From contig NZ_FOCW01000003.1 in assembly GCF_900110225.1 (NCBI RefSeq), positions 1 to 64,000 of the forward strand: a DNA stretch of 64,000 nucleotides, written 5' to 3'. The notes beneath the pieces were generated by a model that was given only the letters and a program-made list of their open reading frames with translations, searched no databases and was not told the DNA's origin. Each line of letters starts with the position of its first letter. The first letter of the stretch is position 1. A program made the position numbers and the translations under genes. This DNA comes from Allobrachymonas denitrificans DSM 15123. GTDB lineage: Bacteria; Pseudomonadota; Gammaproteobacteria; Burkholderiales; Burkholderiaceae_C. Of the stretch, positions 1-9,953 are shown piece after piece.

Positions 1-707
1 GGCACCGATCAAGGTGTTGATAGAGGAGCATCCGTCCTTCGGGTATCGCACGGTAGCGCACCTGCTGGGGATGAACAAGAACACGGTGCAGCGCATCTTC
101 CAGCTCAAGGGCTGGCAGGTGAGGAAGCGGGCCGTGGGGTTCAGGCCGCGCATCCAGGTCTTGCCGTCTGTGGCCAAGGCTCCGGATGAGCGCTGGGCGA
201 CAGATTTGTGCCGCGCCTGGACAGGCAAGGACGGATGGGCCTCTCTGGCTCTGGTGATCGACTGCTACAGTCGGGAACTGCTGGGCTGGCACTTGAGCCG
301 CAGCGGCAAGGCCAGAACGGCAGAAAGTGCGCTGGAGCAGGCCTTGATCGCCCGCTATGGCTGTTTGGGCAAGGTCAAGCAGCCGTTCCTGCTGCGCTCG
401 GACAATGGGCTGGTGTTCACCAGCCGCAGTTATACGGCGCTGGTCAAAAGCTATGGGCTGCAGCAGGAGTTCATCACGCCGTACAGCCCGGAACAAAACG
501 GCATGGTCGAGCGTGTGATTCGCACGCTCAAAGACCAATGCGTGCACCGCCACCGGTTCGAGACGCTGCAACACGCCAGCCGTGTGATTGGCGACTGGAT
601 CCGCTTTTACAACTACCAGCGTCCACATCAGGCGCTGGGCATGAAGACCCCCGCTGAGGCTTATGCTTTAGCAGCTTGATCTGTGCAGAAAGGGCTGGGT
701 CAATACA
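1..707 (+). mobile_element. Right part of an IS3-family insertion sequence
   Basis: The transposase reading frame runs off the left edge, so only the right part of the element is here. The likely right terminal inverted repeat is GGGCTGGGTCAATACA at 692-707: its complement begins TGTATTGACCC, and an end in CA is typical of IS3-family termini. The left end and orfA lie outside the window, so the boundary and the target duplication cannot be verified. The element stops 15 bp before an integron attC site, so it seems to have inserted into a cassette or its flank. Confidence 0.7.
2..679 (+). CDS. IS3-family transposase OrfB (DDE integrase core), 5' truncated by window edge
   Basis: DDE transposase that would catalyse strand transfer of the IS. 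The frame is open to the left edge, so residues are missing; IS3 OrfB is normally joined to OrfA by programmed -1 frameshifting. Visible parts are an HTH_21-like start (HPSFGYRTVAHLLGMNKNTV), then an rve integrase core with the acidic triad: D in WATDLCRAW, D in LLRSDNGLVF and E in QNGMVERVIRTLKD. The C-terminal IRFYNYQRPHQALGMKTPAEA is a signature ending of this family. It stops with TGA at 677-679. Nothing shows it to be broken apart from the edge. Confidence 0.9.
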   Translation, partial: APIKVLIEEHPSFGYRTVAHLLGMNKNTVQRIFQLKGWQVRKRAVGFRPRIQVLPSVAKAPDERWATDLCRAWTGKDGWASLALVIDCYSRELLGWHLSRSGKARTAESALEQALIARYGCLGKVKQPFLLRSDNGLVFTSRSYTALVKSYGLQQEFITPYSPEQNGMVERVIRTLKDQCVHRHRFETLQHASRVIGDWIRFYNYQRPHQALGMKTPAEAYALAA

Positions 708-722
708 CGGCAAGATGAAACC

Positions 723-781
723 GCCCAACAGGGCGCTCAAGCGGACGGCCTCCAGCCGCCGCTTACCTTAATCCGTTAGGG
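723..781 (+). other. Integron attC recombination site (59-base element)
   Basis: The element runs from inverse core GCCCAAC (723-729, fits RYYYAAC) to core GTTAGGG (775-781, near GTTRRRY). Between them, imperfect complementary arms (CAAGCGGACGGC and GCCGCCGCTTAC) would fold into the single-stranded hairpin that integron integrases recognise. Its length is 59 bp. It sits just upstream of a one-gene cassette, as expected for the site left by the preceding cassette. Family knowledge: integrase cuts between G and TT of the core. No intI gene is in the window. Confidence 0.75.
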
Positions 782-788
782 GGCAGAT

Positions 789-1346
789 GTGAGTTCACAG
801 ACAGTCGATGAAATGTTGGAAGGCTACTTCCTTGCAACTACCAAGGCGATTGGTACTCTGTTCAAAGAAGACTTGCTCCCTCATTCACTCGTCATCATTT
901 ACTCGACAATCGACACTTGCGGCCTTCTAGACGCTCCAGTCACGCAAACGGAAGCAACTGGAGAATCATTTCAAAATTGGGTCAAGAAGCACGTTCTCAC
1001 AGATCCGGCACTCGAGTTCAATGAGGTAGATCTTTGGGGCGCTCGGTGCGCAGTGCTCCACACCTTTACATCTCAGTCGAGACTATCGAATGCAGGCAAA
1101 GCACGTCGTTTGCTGTACTACACTGGCGACAGATCAGCACAACACATTCAGAACCTGATCACTTTCGCCAAGAATCACGAGAATGGCGCTCACCTTCCTG
1201 TTCACTACGGTGATCTCGCAGAGGCCGTTTTCGCCGGCATGAAATCGTTCATTCCTGACCTTGCCGCCTTGTGCGCGACAAGCCCAGTTCATCTGGCTCG
1301 CCTTCGCAAAATCGTGCAAACCTATGCACATGAGCCTGCCCCCTAA
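789..1346 (+). CDS. Hypothetical gene-cassette protein (185 aa)
   Basis: Unknown function; I do not recognise a family. It has the layout of an integron cassette ORF: it starts with GTG 8 bp after an attC core, with an AGGGGG ribosome-binding stretch inside the core region (778-783), and its TAA stop (1344-1346) is embedded in the inverse core of the next attC. Codon use and base composition are clearly AT-richer than in all downstream genes, which supports lateral acquisition. The protein is soluble-looking, with no signal peptide or membrane segment. ATG at 787 is not usable because TGA follows it directly. Cassette genes commonly lack their own promoter, so expression may depend on the upstream IS or integron. 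Confidence 0.7.
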   Translation: MSSQTVDEMLEGYFLATTKAIGTLFKEDLLPHSLVIIYSTIDTCGLLDAPVTQTEATGESFQNWVKKHVLTDPALEFNEVDLWGARCAVLHTFTSQSRLSNAGKARRLLYYTGDRSAQHIQNLITFAKNHENGAHLPVHYGDLAEAVFAGMKSFIPDLAALCATSPVHLARLRKIVQTYAHEPAP

Positions 1347-1379
1347 CAATTCGTTCAAGCCGACACCGCTTCACGGCCA
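1338..1379 (+). other. Truncated attC site (5' half only)
   Basis: CCTAACAATTCGTTCAAGCC at 1342-1361 and the following GACACCGCTTCACGG match the left half of the common attC family found with aadA-type and Xanthomonas/Pseudomonas cassettes. The right half (a CGGCTTAA...GTTAG stretch) is missing. Sequence after about 1379 is unrelated and leads into the chromosomal methyltransferase gene. The site therefore marks the right-hand border of the cassette remnant and is probably inactive. Confidence 0.7.
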
Positions 1380-1422
1380 CAATGTTTCAGTAGAGGCTTG
1401 TCATCCACTCCCGCTGATCGCC

Positions 1423-1992
1423 ATGCCCCATGCCACCTCCCAGGCTTCGCCTTGGATTCGCCGTTTTACTCCGCTGATCCCCGCCGGTGCGTCGGTGCTG
1501 GATGTGGCCTGTGGCCAGGGTCGCCACATGCGCTGGCTGGCCGAGCAGGGCCATGCGGTGCTGGGCGTGGACCGCAGCGCCGAGGCCCTGCAGACCGCCA
1601 GCCAGTGGGGTGACACCCTGCAGGCTGATCTGGAAGATGGCAGCCCCTGGCCCTTGCCGGGGCGGCAGTTTGGTGCCGTGGTGGTGACCAACTATCTGTG
1701 GCGGTCCTTGTTTCCCGCTCTGCTGGCCAGCGTGCAGCCGGGCGGGGTGCTGTTGTACGAAACCTTTGCCCACGGCAATGCCAGCGTGGGTCGTCCATCC
1801 AGTCCGGATTTCCTGTTGCAGCCCGGAGAGTTGCTGCAGGTGCTACACGAGGCCGGCCAGGAATGGCGCGTGGTGGCCTATGAGGATGGCTTTCTGTCCG
1901 ACCCGGAGCGCTTTGTGCAGCGCGTGGCAGCGGTACGGGAAGAGCCGCAGCAGGAGCCGGTGCGCTACCCCTTGCAGGCCGATGTCGCCTGA
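1423..1992 (+). CDS. Class I SAM-dependent methyltransferase
   Basis: Predicted cytoplasmic methyltransferase of unknown substrate, 189 aa. The Rossmann SAM-binding motif I is VLDVACGQGRHMRWL (about residues 24-38), followed by the acidic motif II VLGVDRSAEAL and a post-motif PGRQFGAVVVTNYLW. It resembles the small tellurite-resistance/TehB-like or UbiE-like class but lacks features to name a substrate. ATG 1423 is chosen because it begins just before the conserved fold; longer upstream frames run through the attC remnant. It lies 9 bp upstream of ynfA, so the two are probably co-transcribed. Confidence 0.8.
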   Translation: MPHATSQASPWIRRFTPLIPAGASVLDVACGQGRHMRWLAEQGHAVLGVDRSAEALQTASQWGDTLQADLEDGSPWPLPGRQFGAVVVTNYLWRSLFPALLASVQPGGVLLYETFAHGNASVGRPSSPDFLLQPGELLQVLHEAGQEWRVVAYEDGFLSDPERFVQRVAAVREEPQQEPVRYPLQADVA

Positions 1993-2001
1993 GGGCTGGT
2001 C

Positions 2002-2334
2002 ATGGAATTCCTGAAAACCCTGGGCCTGTTTGCCGCCACCGCCGTGGCAGAAATCGTTGGCTGCTATCTGCCCTGGCTCTGGCTGCGCCAGGGGCATAGC
2101 GCCTGGCTGTTGTTGCCGGCGGCCTTGAGCCTGGCGCTTTTTGCCTGGCTGCTGACGTTGCATCCGCAAGCCTCTGGCCGTGTCTATGCGGCCTACGGTG
2201 GCGTTTACATCAGTGTGGCGCTGCTCTGGCTGTGGCAGGTCGACGGCATCCGGCCGGCATGGACAGACTGGGCGGGTATCGGCCTGTGTCTGGCTGGCAT
2301 GCTGGTGATCATGTTCGGGCCGCGTACGGCCTGA
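2002..2334 (+). CDS. ynfA: YnfA/UPF0060 family small membrane protein
   Basis: A 110-aa inner-membrane protein with four predicted helices and the YnfA signatures [15 protein letters not shown] near residue 17 and the YAAYGGVYI stretch. The length equals the family norm (about 108-110 aa). The family is distantly SMR-like and has been proposed to act in efflux, but its function is not settled. It follows the methyltransferase by 9 bp and ends 4 bp from the convergent thiO stop, so the two genes converge with no room for an independent terminator. Confidence 0.9.
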   Translation: MEFLKTLGLFAATAVAEIVGCYLPWLWLRQGHSAWLLLPAALSLALFAWLLTLHPQASGRVYAAYGGVYISVALLWLWQVDGIRPAWTDWAGIGLCLAGMLVIMFGPRTA

Positions 2335-2338
2335 GTCG

Positions 2339-3556
2339 TCAGCGGCTGGCCGCCAGGCCGCTGGCCTGCAGCGCGTTTTCCACCAGTGAGGGCGCAATCA
2401 GCCAGCCATGGCGGAACAGACCGTTGATACGAGTCAGGCCATCGGTCACCTGGATCAGCGGCATGTTGTCCGGCAGGGCGGGGCGCAGGTTGCTTTCCAT
2501 ATGCACCACGCGCGCTTCGGTCAGCTCGGGCAGCACCGCATGCGCTGCTGCGAGCAGTTCCACCGTGCTGCGCAGGCTGACCGGGCTGCGATCTTCGCTC
2601 TCGATTTCGCTGGCGCCGACCACGATCATGTCGCCGGGGCGGGGCACCACGTAGACGCGATGGCGTGGATGCATCAGGCGCACCGGACGATGCAGCTCCA
2701 CGCCGGGAGCATGCAGCCAGAACACCTCACCGCGCACACCGCGCATCCCTTGGTCGGGAAGCGCCGAGCCTGCGGCGAGTTGATGGACAAAAGGCGGCAG
2801 GCTGCAATTGGCAGCAGGCAGGGTAGCCGTGCTGCCGGTATTGCCATCGCGGGCGCCCAGTCCGCGTGTGTCGAATACCCAGTCGAAGCGTTCACCATCG
2901 ATGGCATGCGGCAGCACCTCGCGCGCAGCGGTGTTCCAGCGGAACACGGCCCCACATTGCTCGGCGGCCGCCACCAGTCCGACCAGCGCCTCGACCGTGT
3001 GGATCTGGCCTTCCTTCTCCAGCAACCAGCCGCGCAACTGGCGCGAAACGCCGGGCTCCATTTCCTGCAGTTCCTGCGCGCCCAGCGACCGGGCCAGCGG
3101 CACGTCGCCCTGTTCCGCGGGCGCCTTGCTTTGCAGCCCCGCCAGCAGGCGCTGGGCCGAGCCCATATCGCTGCCGTGTGCCAGCAGCAGGCTGCCGCGC
3201 TGGGCAAAGTACACGTCCTGCTGGTGCACGGCGCGCAACTGTTCCACGTGCACGCGCCACAGGTCGATGCTCCACCAGCCCAGTTCGGCCAGATTCCAGT
3301 CGGCGCATTCCAGCTCGGCCAGCGGGCTCAGCATGCCGGCAGCCGTAAAACCGGCAGCACGTGGCTGCTGATAATCCGGCGTGCTGCCCGAAGCCGGGTC
3401 GATCACGGTGAGCTTGTGACCGGCGCGGGCGAGCTGCCAGGCCAGCAAACGTCCCAGTACGCCAGCACCGGCGATGCCGATATGCGCGGGTGCGTGCAGG
3501 GAAGAAAAGAGGGGAGACGGAAGCAGCGAGGCAGGAACGGATTGCATGGCGGGCAT
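2339..3556 (-). CDS. thiO: Glycine oxidase / FAD-dependent oxidoreductase ThiO
   Basis: Predicted FAD enzyme that oxidises glycine to iminoglycine (dehydroglycine) for the thiazole ring of thiamine. The N-terminal FAD-binding Rossmann motif is HIGIAGAGVLGRLLAWQLARAG (IGxAGxGxxG core), followed by the DAO fold with the C-terminal block INGLFRHGWLIAPSLVENAL near the FAD pocket. ATG 3556 gives 405 aa; ATG 3547 is an alternative three codons downstream. The longer open frame to 3856 is not needed. It is encoded on the thiC strand but separated from thiC by two unrelated small genes. The assignment as ThiO rather than another D-amino-acid oxidase rests on fold plus proximity to thiC, thiS and thiG. 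Confidence 0.82.
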   Translation of the reverse strand: MPAMQSVPASLLPSPLFSSLHAPAHIGIAGAGVLGRLLAWQLARAGHKLTVIDPASGSTPDYQQPRAAGFTAAGMLSPLAELECADWNLAELGWWSIDLWRVHVEQLRAVHQQDVYFAQRGSLLLAHGSDMGSAQRLLAGLQSKAPAEQGDVPLARSLGAQELQEMEPGVSRQLRGWLLEKEGQIHTVEALVGLVAAAEQCGAVFRWNTAAREVLPHAIDGERFDWVFDTRGLGARDGNTGSTATLPAANCSLPPFVHQLAAGSALPDQGMRGVRGEVFWLHAPGVELHRPVRLMHPRHRVYVVPRPGDMIVVGASEIESEDRSPVSLRSTVELLAAAHAVLPELTEARVVHMESNLRPALPDNMPLIQVTDGLTRINGLFRHGWLIAPSLVENALQASGLAASR

Positions 3557-3687
3557 TATCTGCAACAGGGGCTGGATGGGCTTTGTCGTGGGGCAAGAAA
3601 ATGCGAACGCGGCAAAGAAAAACGGCCTGGGGTGCACGCACCGCAGGCCGAGGAGACTCGCGGACCCAGGGCCGCGAGAGGAGGAGA

Positions 3688-4041
3688 TCAGGCCTGGGCC
3701 GTGAATTCCTTGAACGCGGCGAGGGCGTTGGCGGTGTACATCAGGGACGGACCACCGCCCATGTACACGCACATGCCCAGCGTTTCTTCCACTTCCTGTT
3801 GCGTGGCGCCGAGCTTGACCAGCGCCTTCACGTGAAAGCCGATGCAGGCGTCGCAATGGGCAGCAACGGCCAGGGCCAGGGCAATCAGCTCCTTGGTCTT
3901 GGCATCGAGCACGCCATCGCGCGTGGCTGCAGCAGACATCTCGCCGAAGGCCTTCATCAGGTCGGGCTGGGCCGCACGGAAGCCGGCCAGATGGCTGGAA
4001 ATGTCCTTGGTGTGGGCCTTGTAGCTGGGAATACCGCTCAT
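3688..4041 (-). CDS. Carboxymuconolactone decarboxylase-like (AhpD-type) protein
   Basis: A 117-aa protein of the CMD/AhpD family. The redox motif HCDACIGFHVKALVKLG (CxxC plus downstream His) is the AhpD-like thiol/peroxidase signature, so a peroxidase or thiol-disulfide role is more likely than lactone decarboxylation. Start ATG 4041; stop 3688. It lies 10 bp downstream of the DUF2892 gene on the same strand, and the two look like a bicistron read from the promoter near 4290. The catalytic cysteines are present; the substrate is unknown. Its position next to thiamine genes seems incidental. Confidence 0.85.
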   Translation of the reverse strand: MSGIPSYKAHTKDISSHLAGFRAAQPDLMKAFGEMSAAATRDGVLDAKTKELIALALAVAAHCDACIGFHVKALVKLGATQQEVEETLGMCVYMGGGPSLMYTANALAAFKEFTAQA

Positions 4042-4051
4042 CTGCGCGTCC

Positions 4052-4246
4052 TCACTTCTTCATCGGGCAGGTGTTCATGCCGATCAGCTTATAAGCAGGG
4101 CAGGTGCGCAGCAGGCCGGTCAGCAGGGGCAGCAGGCCGAGCCATGCCCAGTTGCTGCCGATATAGCCGAGCAGTTGGGGCGTGCCCAGGATCAGGATCA
4201 GGCCTACGGCAATGCGCAGGATGCGGTCGATACCACCAACGTTCAT
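4052..4246 (-). CDS. DUF2892 (YgaP-like transmembrane domain) protein
   Basis: A 64-aa protein with two hydrophobic helices and the family start MNVGGIDRILRIAVGLILI. The C-terminal part RTCPAYKLIGMNTCPMKK contains two cysteines that are common in this family. ATG 4246 is preceded by AAGGAGAACGAG, a strong ribosome-binding site, so the upstream open frame to 4483 is rejected. It probably sits in the inner membrane. DUF2892 is often joined to rhodanese domains (YgaP), but here it stands alone next to an AhpD-like gene. Function unknown. Confidence 0.85.
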   Translation of the reverse strand: MNVGGIDRILRIAVGLILILGTPQLLGYIGSNWAWLGLLPLLTGLLRTCPAYKLIGMNTCPMKK

Positions 4247-4282
4247 CTCGTTCTCCTTGAAATTCAATTTACGAACAAGTAG

Positions 4283-4312
4283 ATTATAGGGGCGGTCACG
4301 AAACCGTGTGGA
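4283..4312 (-). promoter_or_regulatory. Candidate sigma70 promoter for DUF2892-AhpD bicistron
   Basis: On the minus strand, TCCACA (4312-4307) and a perfect TATAAT (4288-4283) are separated by 18 bp. The -10 lies about 36 bp upstream of the DUF2892 start codon. The -35 is only a 4/6 match. Confidence 0.4.
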
Positions 4313-4326
4313 CACCCCCTCCCAGA

Positions 4327-6400
<2,074 letters not shown>

Positions 6401-6563
6401 ATATGCACGCATTGTATGCAGATTCGCAGTCAAGCGGGGGTGGGGCTGGTAATCCCTTGTTTTGCCAGCATATGGGATCAGGGAGGCCAAGTGCTTGCTC
6501 CTGCGCATGAGCGCCTTGCGCTTGCGGCGCTATGATTCTGTTTTTGCACAAGGATGGATTTCC

Positions 6564-6815
6564 ATGACTGGACAGACCGAGGCAGTCCCGGCGCAGGGCA
6601 GCGCAGGCGGACAGTTGCAGGTATCGCTCAACGGCGAGACGCTGGCCTTGCCGGCGGGCAGCACGCTGGATGCGCTGCTGCAGGCGCGCGATCTCGACCC
6701 GATGACGCACGCTACTGCCGTCAACGGCCAGTTCGTGCCGCGTGATGCGCGTGCCGCGCATGCGCTGCAGGAGGGCGATACCGTGATGTGCTTCCAGGCG
6801 ATTGTCGGAGGGTAA
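6564..6815 (+). CDS. thiS: Sulfur carrier protein ThiS
   Basis: An 83-aa beta-grasp ubiquitin-like protein whose C-terminal GlyGly (IVGG) is adenylated and thiocarboxylated to deliver sulfur to ThiG. The conserved LSLNGE-like strand ([13 protein letters not shown]) and AVNGQFVPR match ThiS. ATG 6564 is used, with AAGGAT a few bases upstream. There is an extra N-terminal stretch of about 15 residues before the first strand. It is 4 bp upstream of thiG. No TPP riboswitch was seen upstream on this strand, unlike thiC. Confidence 0.93.
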   Translation: MTGQTEAVPAQGSAGGQLQVSLNGETLALPAGSTLDALLQARDLDPMTHATAVNGQFVPRDARAAHALQEGDTVMCFQAIVGG

Positions 6816-6819
6816 GGCC

Positions 6820-7605
6820 ATGACGTGGCAGATTGCAGATGTGACGCTGGAGAGCCGTTTCTTTCTCGGTAGCGCCGGCTATCCGTCCCCCGAGGTGCTG
6901 CGCCAGGCCATTGTGGCCTCCAACGCGCAGGTGGTGACGCTGGGCCTGCGCCGGCAGCTGGGTATCGACAAGGGCGCCCAGTCCGACAACGGTTTTGTCG
7001 ATGTGGTGCGCAGCACCGGCGTGCGTCTGCTACCCAACACGGCCGGTTGCCGCAGTGCGCGCGAAGCAGTCACGCTGGCCATGATGTCGCGCGAGCTGCT
7101 GGGCACGCACTGGATCAAGCTGGAAGTGATTGGCGATGAGCAGACGCTGCAGCCCGACCCCTACGAACTGGTGCAGGCAGCCGAGGAACTGGCGCGCAAT
7201 GGCTTCGAAGTTTTCCCGTATTGCACCGATGATCTGGTGACCTGCCAGCGCCTGCTGGACGCCGGTTGCCGCATTCTGATGCCCTGGGGCGCTCCGATCG
7301 GCTCCGGTCAGGGGCTGCTCAATCCGTGGGCACTGCGTACCCTGCGCGCGCGCCTTCCGCATGTGCCGCTGGTGGTGGATGCAGGCCTGGGCGCGCCTTC
7401 GCATGCGGCACAGGCCATGGAGCTGGGTTTTGATGCCGTGCTGCTCAACTCGGCGGTTGCGCAGGCCCATGATCCAGTCAAGATGGCCGGGGCTTTCCGC
7501 GATGCCATCGCCGCCGGACGCGCCGGCTTCGAGGCGGGCATCATTGCGCCGCAGGACATGGCGGTGGCCAGCACGCCGGTGACGGGGCGGCCTTTCATCC
7601 TGTAA
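6820..7605 (+). CDS. thiG: Thiazole synthase ThiG
   Basis: Condenses deoxyxylulose 5-phosphate, dehydroglycine (from ThiO) and ThiS thiocarboxylate into the thiazole phosphate of thiamine. It is 261 aa, a TIM barrel. The conserved lysine that forms the imine with the sugar phosphate is in [10 protein letters not shown] (about residue 98). Phosphate-binding glycine motifs [16 protein letters not shown] and [19 protein letters not shown] are intact. It starts 4 bp after thiS, so the two are co-translated. The usual neighbour thiE is not in this window. Confidence 0.97.
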   Translation: MTWQIADVTLESRFFLGSAGYPSPEVLRQAIVASNAQVVTLGLRRQLGIDKGAQSDNGFVDVVRSTGVRLLPNTAGCRSAREAVTLAMMSRELLGTHWIKLEVIGDEQTLQPDPYELVQAAEELARNGFEVFPYCTDDLVTCQRLLDAGCRILMPWGAPIGSGQGLLNPWALRTLRARLPHVPLVVDAGLGAPSHAAQAMELGFDAVLLNSAVAQAHDPVKMAGAFRDAIAAGRAGFEAGIIAPQDMAVASTPVTGRPFIL

Positions 7606-7636
7606 GAGGCGGGCTGGTAAGCATCACGGGTTTGAT

Positions 7637-7668
7637 GACGGTCTCGCATGACGACATGCATGACCGTC
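7637..7668 (+). other. Stem-loop between thiG and greB
   Basis: GACGGTC (7637-7643) and GACCGTC (7662-7668) are complementary and enclose a second stem, GCATG...CATGC. No T-run follows, so this is not a standard intrinsic terminator. It could be an mRNA end-stabilising hairpin or an operator upstream of greB. Confidence 0.4.
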
Positions 7669-7685
7669 CGATGAAGAACTGAGGC

Positions 7686-8249
7686 ATGAGCAAGGCATTC
7701 ACCAAGGAAACCGATCACGACGACGATGACGACGACGTCATGCCGTCGATGCCTACGGGCGTGAAGAACTACATCACGCCGCAGGGCTACGCCCGTCTGC
7801 GCGGCGAGCTGATGCAACTGATCGATGACGAGCGTCCGCGCATGGTCGAGACCGTGCACTGGGCCGCCAGCAACGGCGATCGCTCCGAGAATGGCGACTA
7901 CCTTTATGGCAAGAAGCGCCTGCGCGAAATCGACCGCCGCATCCGCTTTCTGACCAAACGGCTGGAGAAGGCCGAGGTGGCTGATCCCAGTGTGCATCAT
8001 GGTGGCGATCAGGTCTTTTTCGGTGCCACCGTCACCTACGCCAACGAGGCCGGTGATGAAAAAACCATTACCATCCTGGGCGTGGACGAAGTCGACAGCC
8101 TGCAAGGGCAGGTCAGCTGGATTGCGCCCATTAGCCGGGCGTTGTTGCGCTCGCGCGTGGGGGACACGGTGCTGTTGCAGACACCTGGCGGGGTGGAAGA
8201 GATCGAGGTGCTTGAGGTCAGTTACCCGGCACCGCAGCAGGCCGGCTGA
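7686..8249 (+). CDS. greB: Transcription elongation factor GreB
   Basis: Rescues backtracked RNA polymerase by stimulating transcript cleavage in the secondary channel. It is 187 aa. The N-terminal coiled coil carries the acidic tip NGDRSENGDYLYGKKRLREI (about residues 62-81), followed by the C-terminal FKBP-like domain (FFGATVTYANEAGDEKTITI...). A polyaspartate stretch (DHDDDDDDV) precedes the coiled coil and is unusual compared with E. coli GreB. ATG 7686 follows thiG by 80 bp with a stem-loop between, so it probably has its own promoter. Confidence 0.95.
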   Translation: MSKAFTKETDHDDDDDDVMPSMPTGVKNYITPQGYARLRGELMQLIDDERPRMVETVHWAASNGDRSENGDYLYGKKRLREIDRRIRFLTKRLEKAEVADPSVHHGGDQVFFGATVTYANEAGDEKTITILGVDEVDSLQGQVSWIAPISRALLRSRVGDTVLLQTPGGVEEIEVLEVSYPAPQQAG

Positions 8250-8260
8250 CTTCGGACAGC

Positions 8261-8653
8261 TCAGTCTTCATCCTCATCCGGATCACCCGGTCTGGGGGTT
8301 TCGGTGTGGACTGCCGCCAGCCAGGCGCCATTCTTCCTCACCCAGGTGGTGGTGTCGTACGACGTCATCTGATGCGGCTCGCCATGCAGGTCGAAGGTCT
8401 GCTCCACCGTGTAAGTGACGATGGCAACATCCGGCGTTGGAAGCATCACCTTTTCGTCCGAGAACTTGAAGCTGATGATCTTGGCACCGCCTTGCTCGGC
8501 CATCCGCTTGTAGCCGGCGTGGTCGAAGTGACCGATGCCGTGCATGCCCGCCACGGCGGCTTCGCTGTCCAGCATGGCAATGGCGGCATCGATGTCTTCA
8601 TCGCACATGGCCTGCCAGAACTTCGCTTCCAGGGCCAGAATCTCATTGGGCAT
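8261..8653 (-). CDS. SnoaL/DUF4440-like NTF2-fold protein
   Basis: A 130-aa protein with the NTF2-like cone fold pattern: EAKFWQAMCDEDIDAAIAML at the start and the C-terminal strands TTWVRKNGAWLAAVHTETP. It resembles stand-alone DUF4440/SnoaL proteins of unknown substrate. There is no signal peptide. ATG 8653 is preceded by GGAGAGAACC, a plausible ribosome-binding site. The very acidic tail PDEDED is noted. It converges with greB, with 11 bp between the stops. Confidence 0.75.
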   Translation of the reverse strand: MPNEILALEAKFWQAMCDEDIDAAIAMLDSEAAVAGMHGIGHFDHAGYKRMAEQGGAKIISFKFSDEKVMLPTPDVAIVTYTVEQTFDLHGEPHQMTSYDTTTWVRKNGAWLAAVHTETPRPGDPDEDED

Positions 8654-8801
8654 GGTTCTCTCCGTTGGTTGACGATGAGCCATGTTCCCATGGTGTACGG
8701 TCAGCTGCTGTGACCATGCGTTAACAGGAGGCAGGGAGTTTCCCGGTGACCGCTTGGCAAGCCAGCCGGGGCGATGCGGTCGCGTCATGTGGGACAGGGC
8801 T

Positions 8802-9248
8802 TCAGAGTCCGCCCCGGAAAGCCACCCCAACGATCACGAACAGAACCGAAACAAGGGTGACAAGCGTCACCCGCCGCGCCATGGCGGGGAGGGTTGCCGC
8901 GGTCAGCCGGGGAATGATGCGCAGCCGCGCATCCAGTGCCGTGACTGCCGTGATGGCCAGCAAGGCGAGCTTCAGCATGATCAGCTTGCTCTGCAGCGTG
9001 TCGCCGCTGAACCAGTCAGCATGGGAGGGCAGCAGCAGGGTTGCCATCCAGAGCCCGGTGGCGATCTGGATCACAAGCGCGGGCATGCCGACACGCTCAT
9101 AGCCGGCTTCGAAATCCAGCAGAATCCTGGGGTCGCGCGCCTTGAGGGCACGCGGAAGCACCGTCAATGCCAGAACCAGGTGGCCGCCGGTCCAGATGGT
9201 GGCGGCGAGGATGTGGGTGAGGAGGATGTAGCTGTACATGCCTCCCAT
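8802..9248 (-). CDS. CopD-like four-helix membrane protein
   Basis: A 148-aa integral membrane protein with four hydrophobic helices and the pattern LLTHILAATIWTGGHLVLAL typical of CopD-family copper-resistance or similar haem/copper membrane proteins. Start could be ATG 9248 (used) or ATG 9239; GGGAGG lies directly before the second but at a very short spacing. It stands alone on this strand with about 60 bp to the PaiB-like gene. No copA/copC partner is nearby, so a metal role is only a family inference. Confidence 0.7.
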   Translation of the reverse strand: MGGMYSYILLTHILAATIWTGGHLVLALTVLPRALKARDPRILLDFEAGYERVGMPALVIQIATGLWMATLLLPSHADWFSGDTLQSKLIMLKLALLAITAVTALDARLRIIPRLTAATLPAMARRVTLVTLVSVLFVIVGVAFRGGL

Positions 9249-9310
9249 GATCGCCTGAATTTATCTAATGAGACTTATTCTTATTGACGAAACTTGGTCT
9301 GAATCAAGAA

Positions 9311-9946
9311 CTATCCGTTTCGCCCTTGCACCAGATCGGCCATCAACCCCGCCTCGGTCGTGCCAACCATGCGCAAGCCACGCTCAACACCAGCCCGGTT
9401 GCCCTCCGGCTGGTTCTGGCTGGTTTTCCACTTGCCCTGCAGGTGTGTGATGGAGATCTCGATGCCGACAATGGCATTCAGCATCTTGCTGATGTAGTCA
9501 TCGGGGGCATCGGAAACCTTCCATGGCGCAGAAAACACTGCTTCCTGGGCATTCGTAAGGGCATCCAGATGGTTCCGCAACCACTCTTGGTCATCCACGC
9601 AGCGCAGGGTTCCATACGCATGCACTGCCGTGTAGTTCCAGGTGGGAACTGCCTTGCCCGATTCCGCCTTGGTGGGATACCACGATGGGGTGATGTAGGC
9701 TTGAGGTCCCTGGAATACTGCCAGCACTTCGGTGTCGGCTTTGACGTTGCTCCATACCGGATTGACGCGCGCCACGTGACCACGCAGGATCCCATAAGAG
9801 CCTGGCTCCGGTGAAAGATGCAGGGGAATGTGGTTGGCGTTGAGACCGTCCGCAGACAGTGTCACCAGCGTGCACAGCGGATGGTTGCGCATCAGGGCGT
9901 GCAGGGTGGCGATGTCGTCCTGCTCGAAATGGCGGGGCATATACAT
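9311..9946 (-). CDS. FMN-binding PaiB-type regulator/split-barrel protein
   Basis: A 211-aa PaiB-family protein: MYMPRHFEQDDIATLHALM start, NHPLCTLVTLSADGLNANHIP, GHVARVNPVW and YITPSWYPTKAESGKAVPTW are hallmark blocks of the FMN-binding split barrel. In Bacillus, PaiB is a negative regulator of protease and sporulation genes; in Gram-negatives the role is unclear and an enzymatic flavin or haem-degradation-like activity is possible. No HTH is evident. It lies 7 bp downstream of the spoT stop on the same strand, so spoT read-through could express it. Confidence 0.85.
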   Translation of the reverse strand: MYMPRHFEQDDIATLHALMRNHPLCTLVTLSADGLNANHIPLHLSPEPGSYGILRGHVARVNPVWSNVKADTEVLAVFQGPQAYITPSWYPTKAESGKAVPTWNYTAVHAYGTLRCVDDQEWLRNHLDALTNAQEAVFSAPWKVSDAPDDYISKMLNAIVGIEISITHLQGKWKTSQNQPEGNRAGVERGLRMVGTTEAGLMADLVQGRNG

Positions 9947-9953
9947 GGGGGCT

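Noticed and set aside
1380-1422. Right half of the second attC
   Set aside because: No CGGCTTAA-like arm or GTTRRRY core follows at the expected distance; the site is truncated.
2408-3835. 475-aa plus-strand frame opposite thiO
   Set aside because: Shadow of the GC-rich thiO coding strand, with low-complexity His/Gln/Arg composition and no family motif.
6401-6563. Second TPP riboswitch upstream of thiS
   Set aside because: No CTGAGA-type or GAACCTGA-type blocks in the right order on the plus strand.
8682-9287. 201-aa plus-strand frame opposite the CopD-like gene
   Set aside because: Antisense shadow; the minus-strand frame has clear membrane helices and family pattern.
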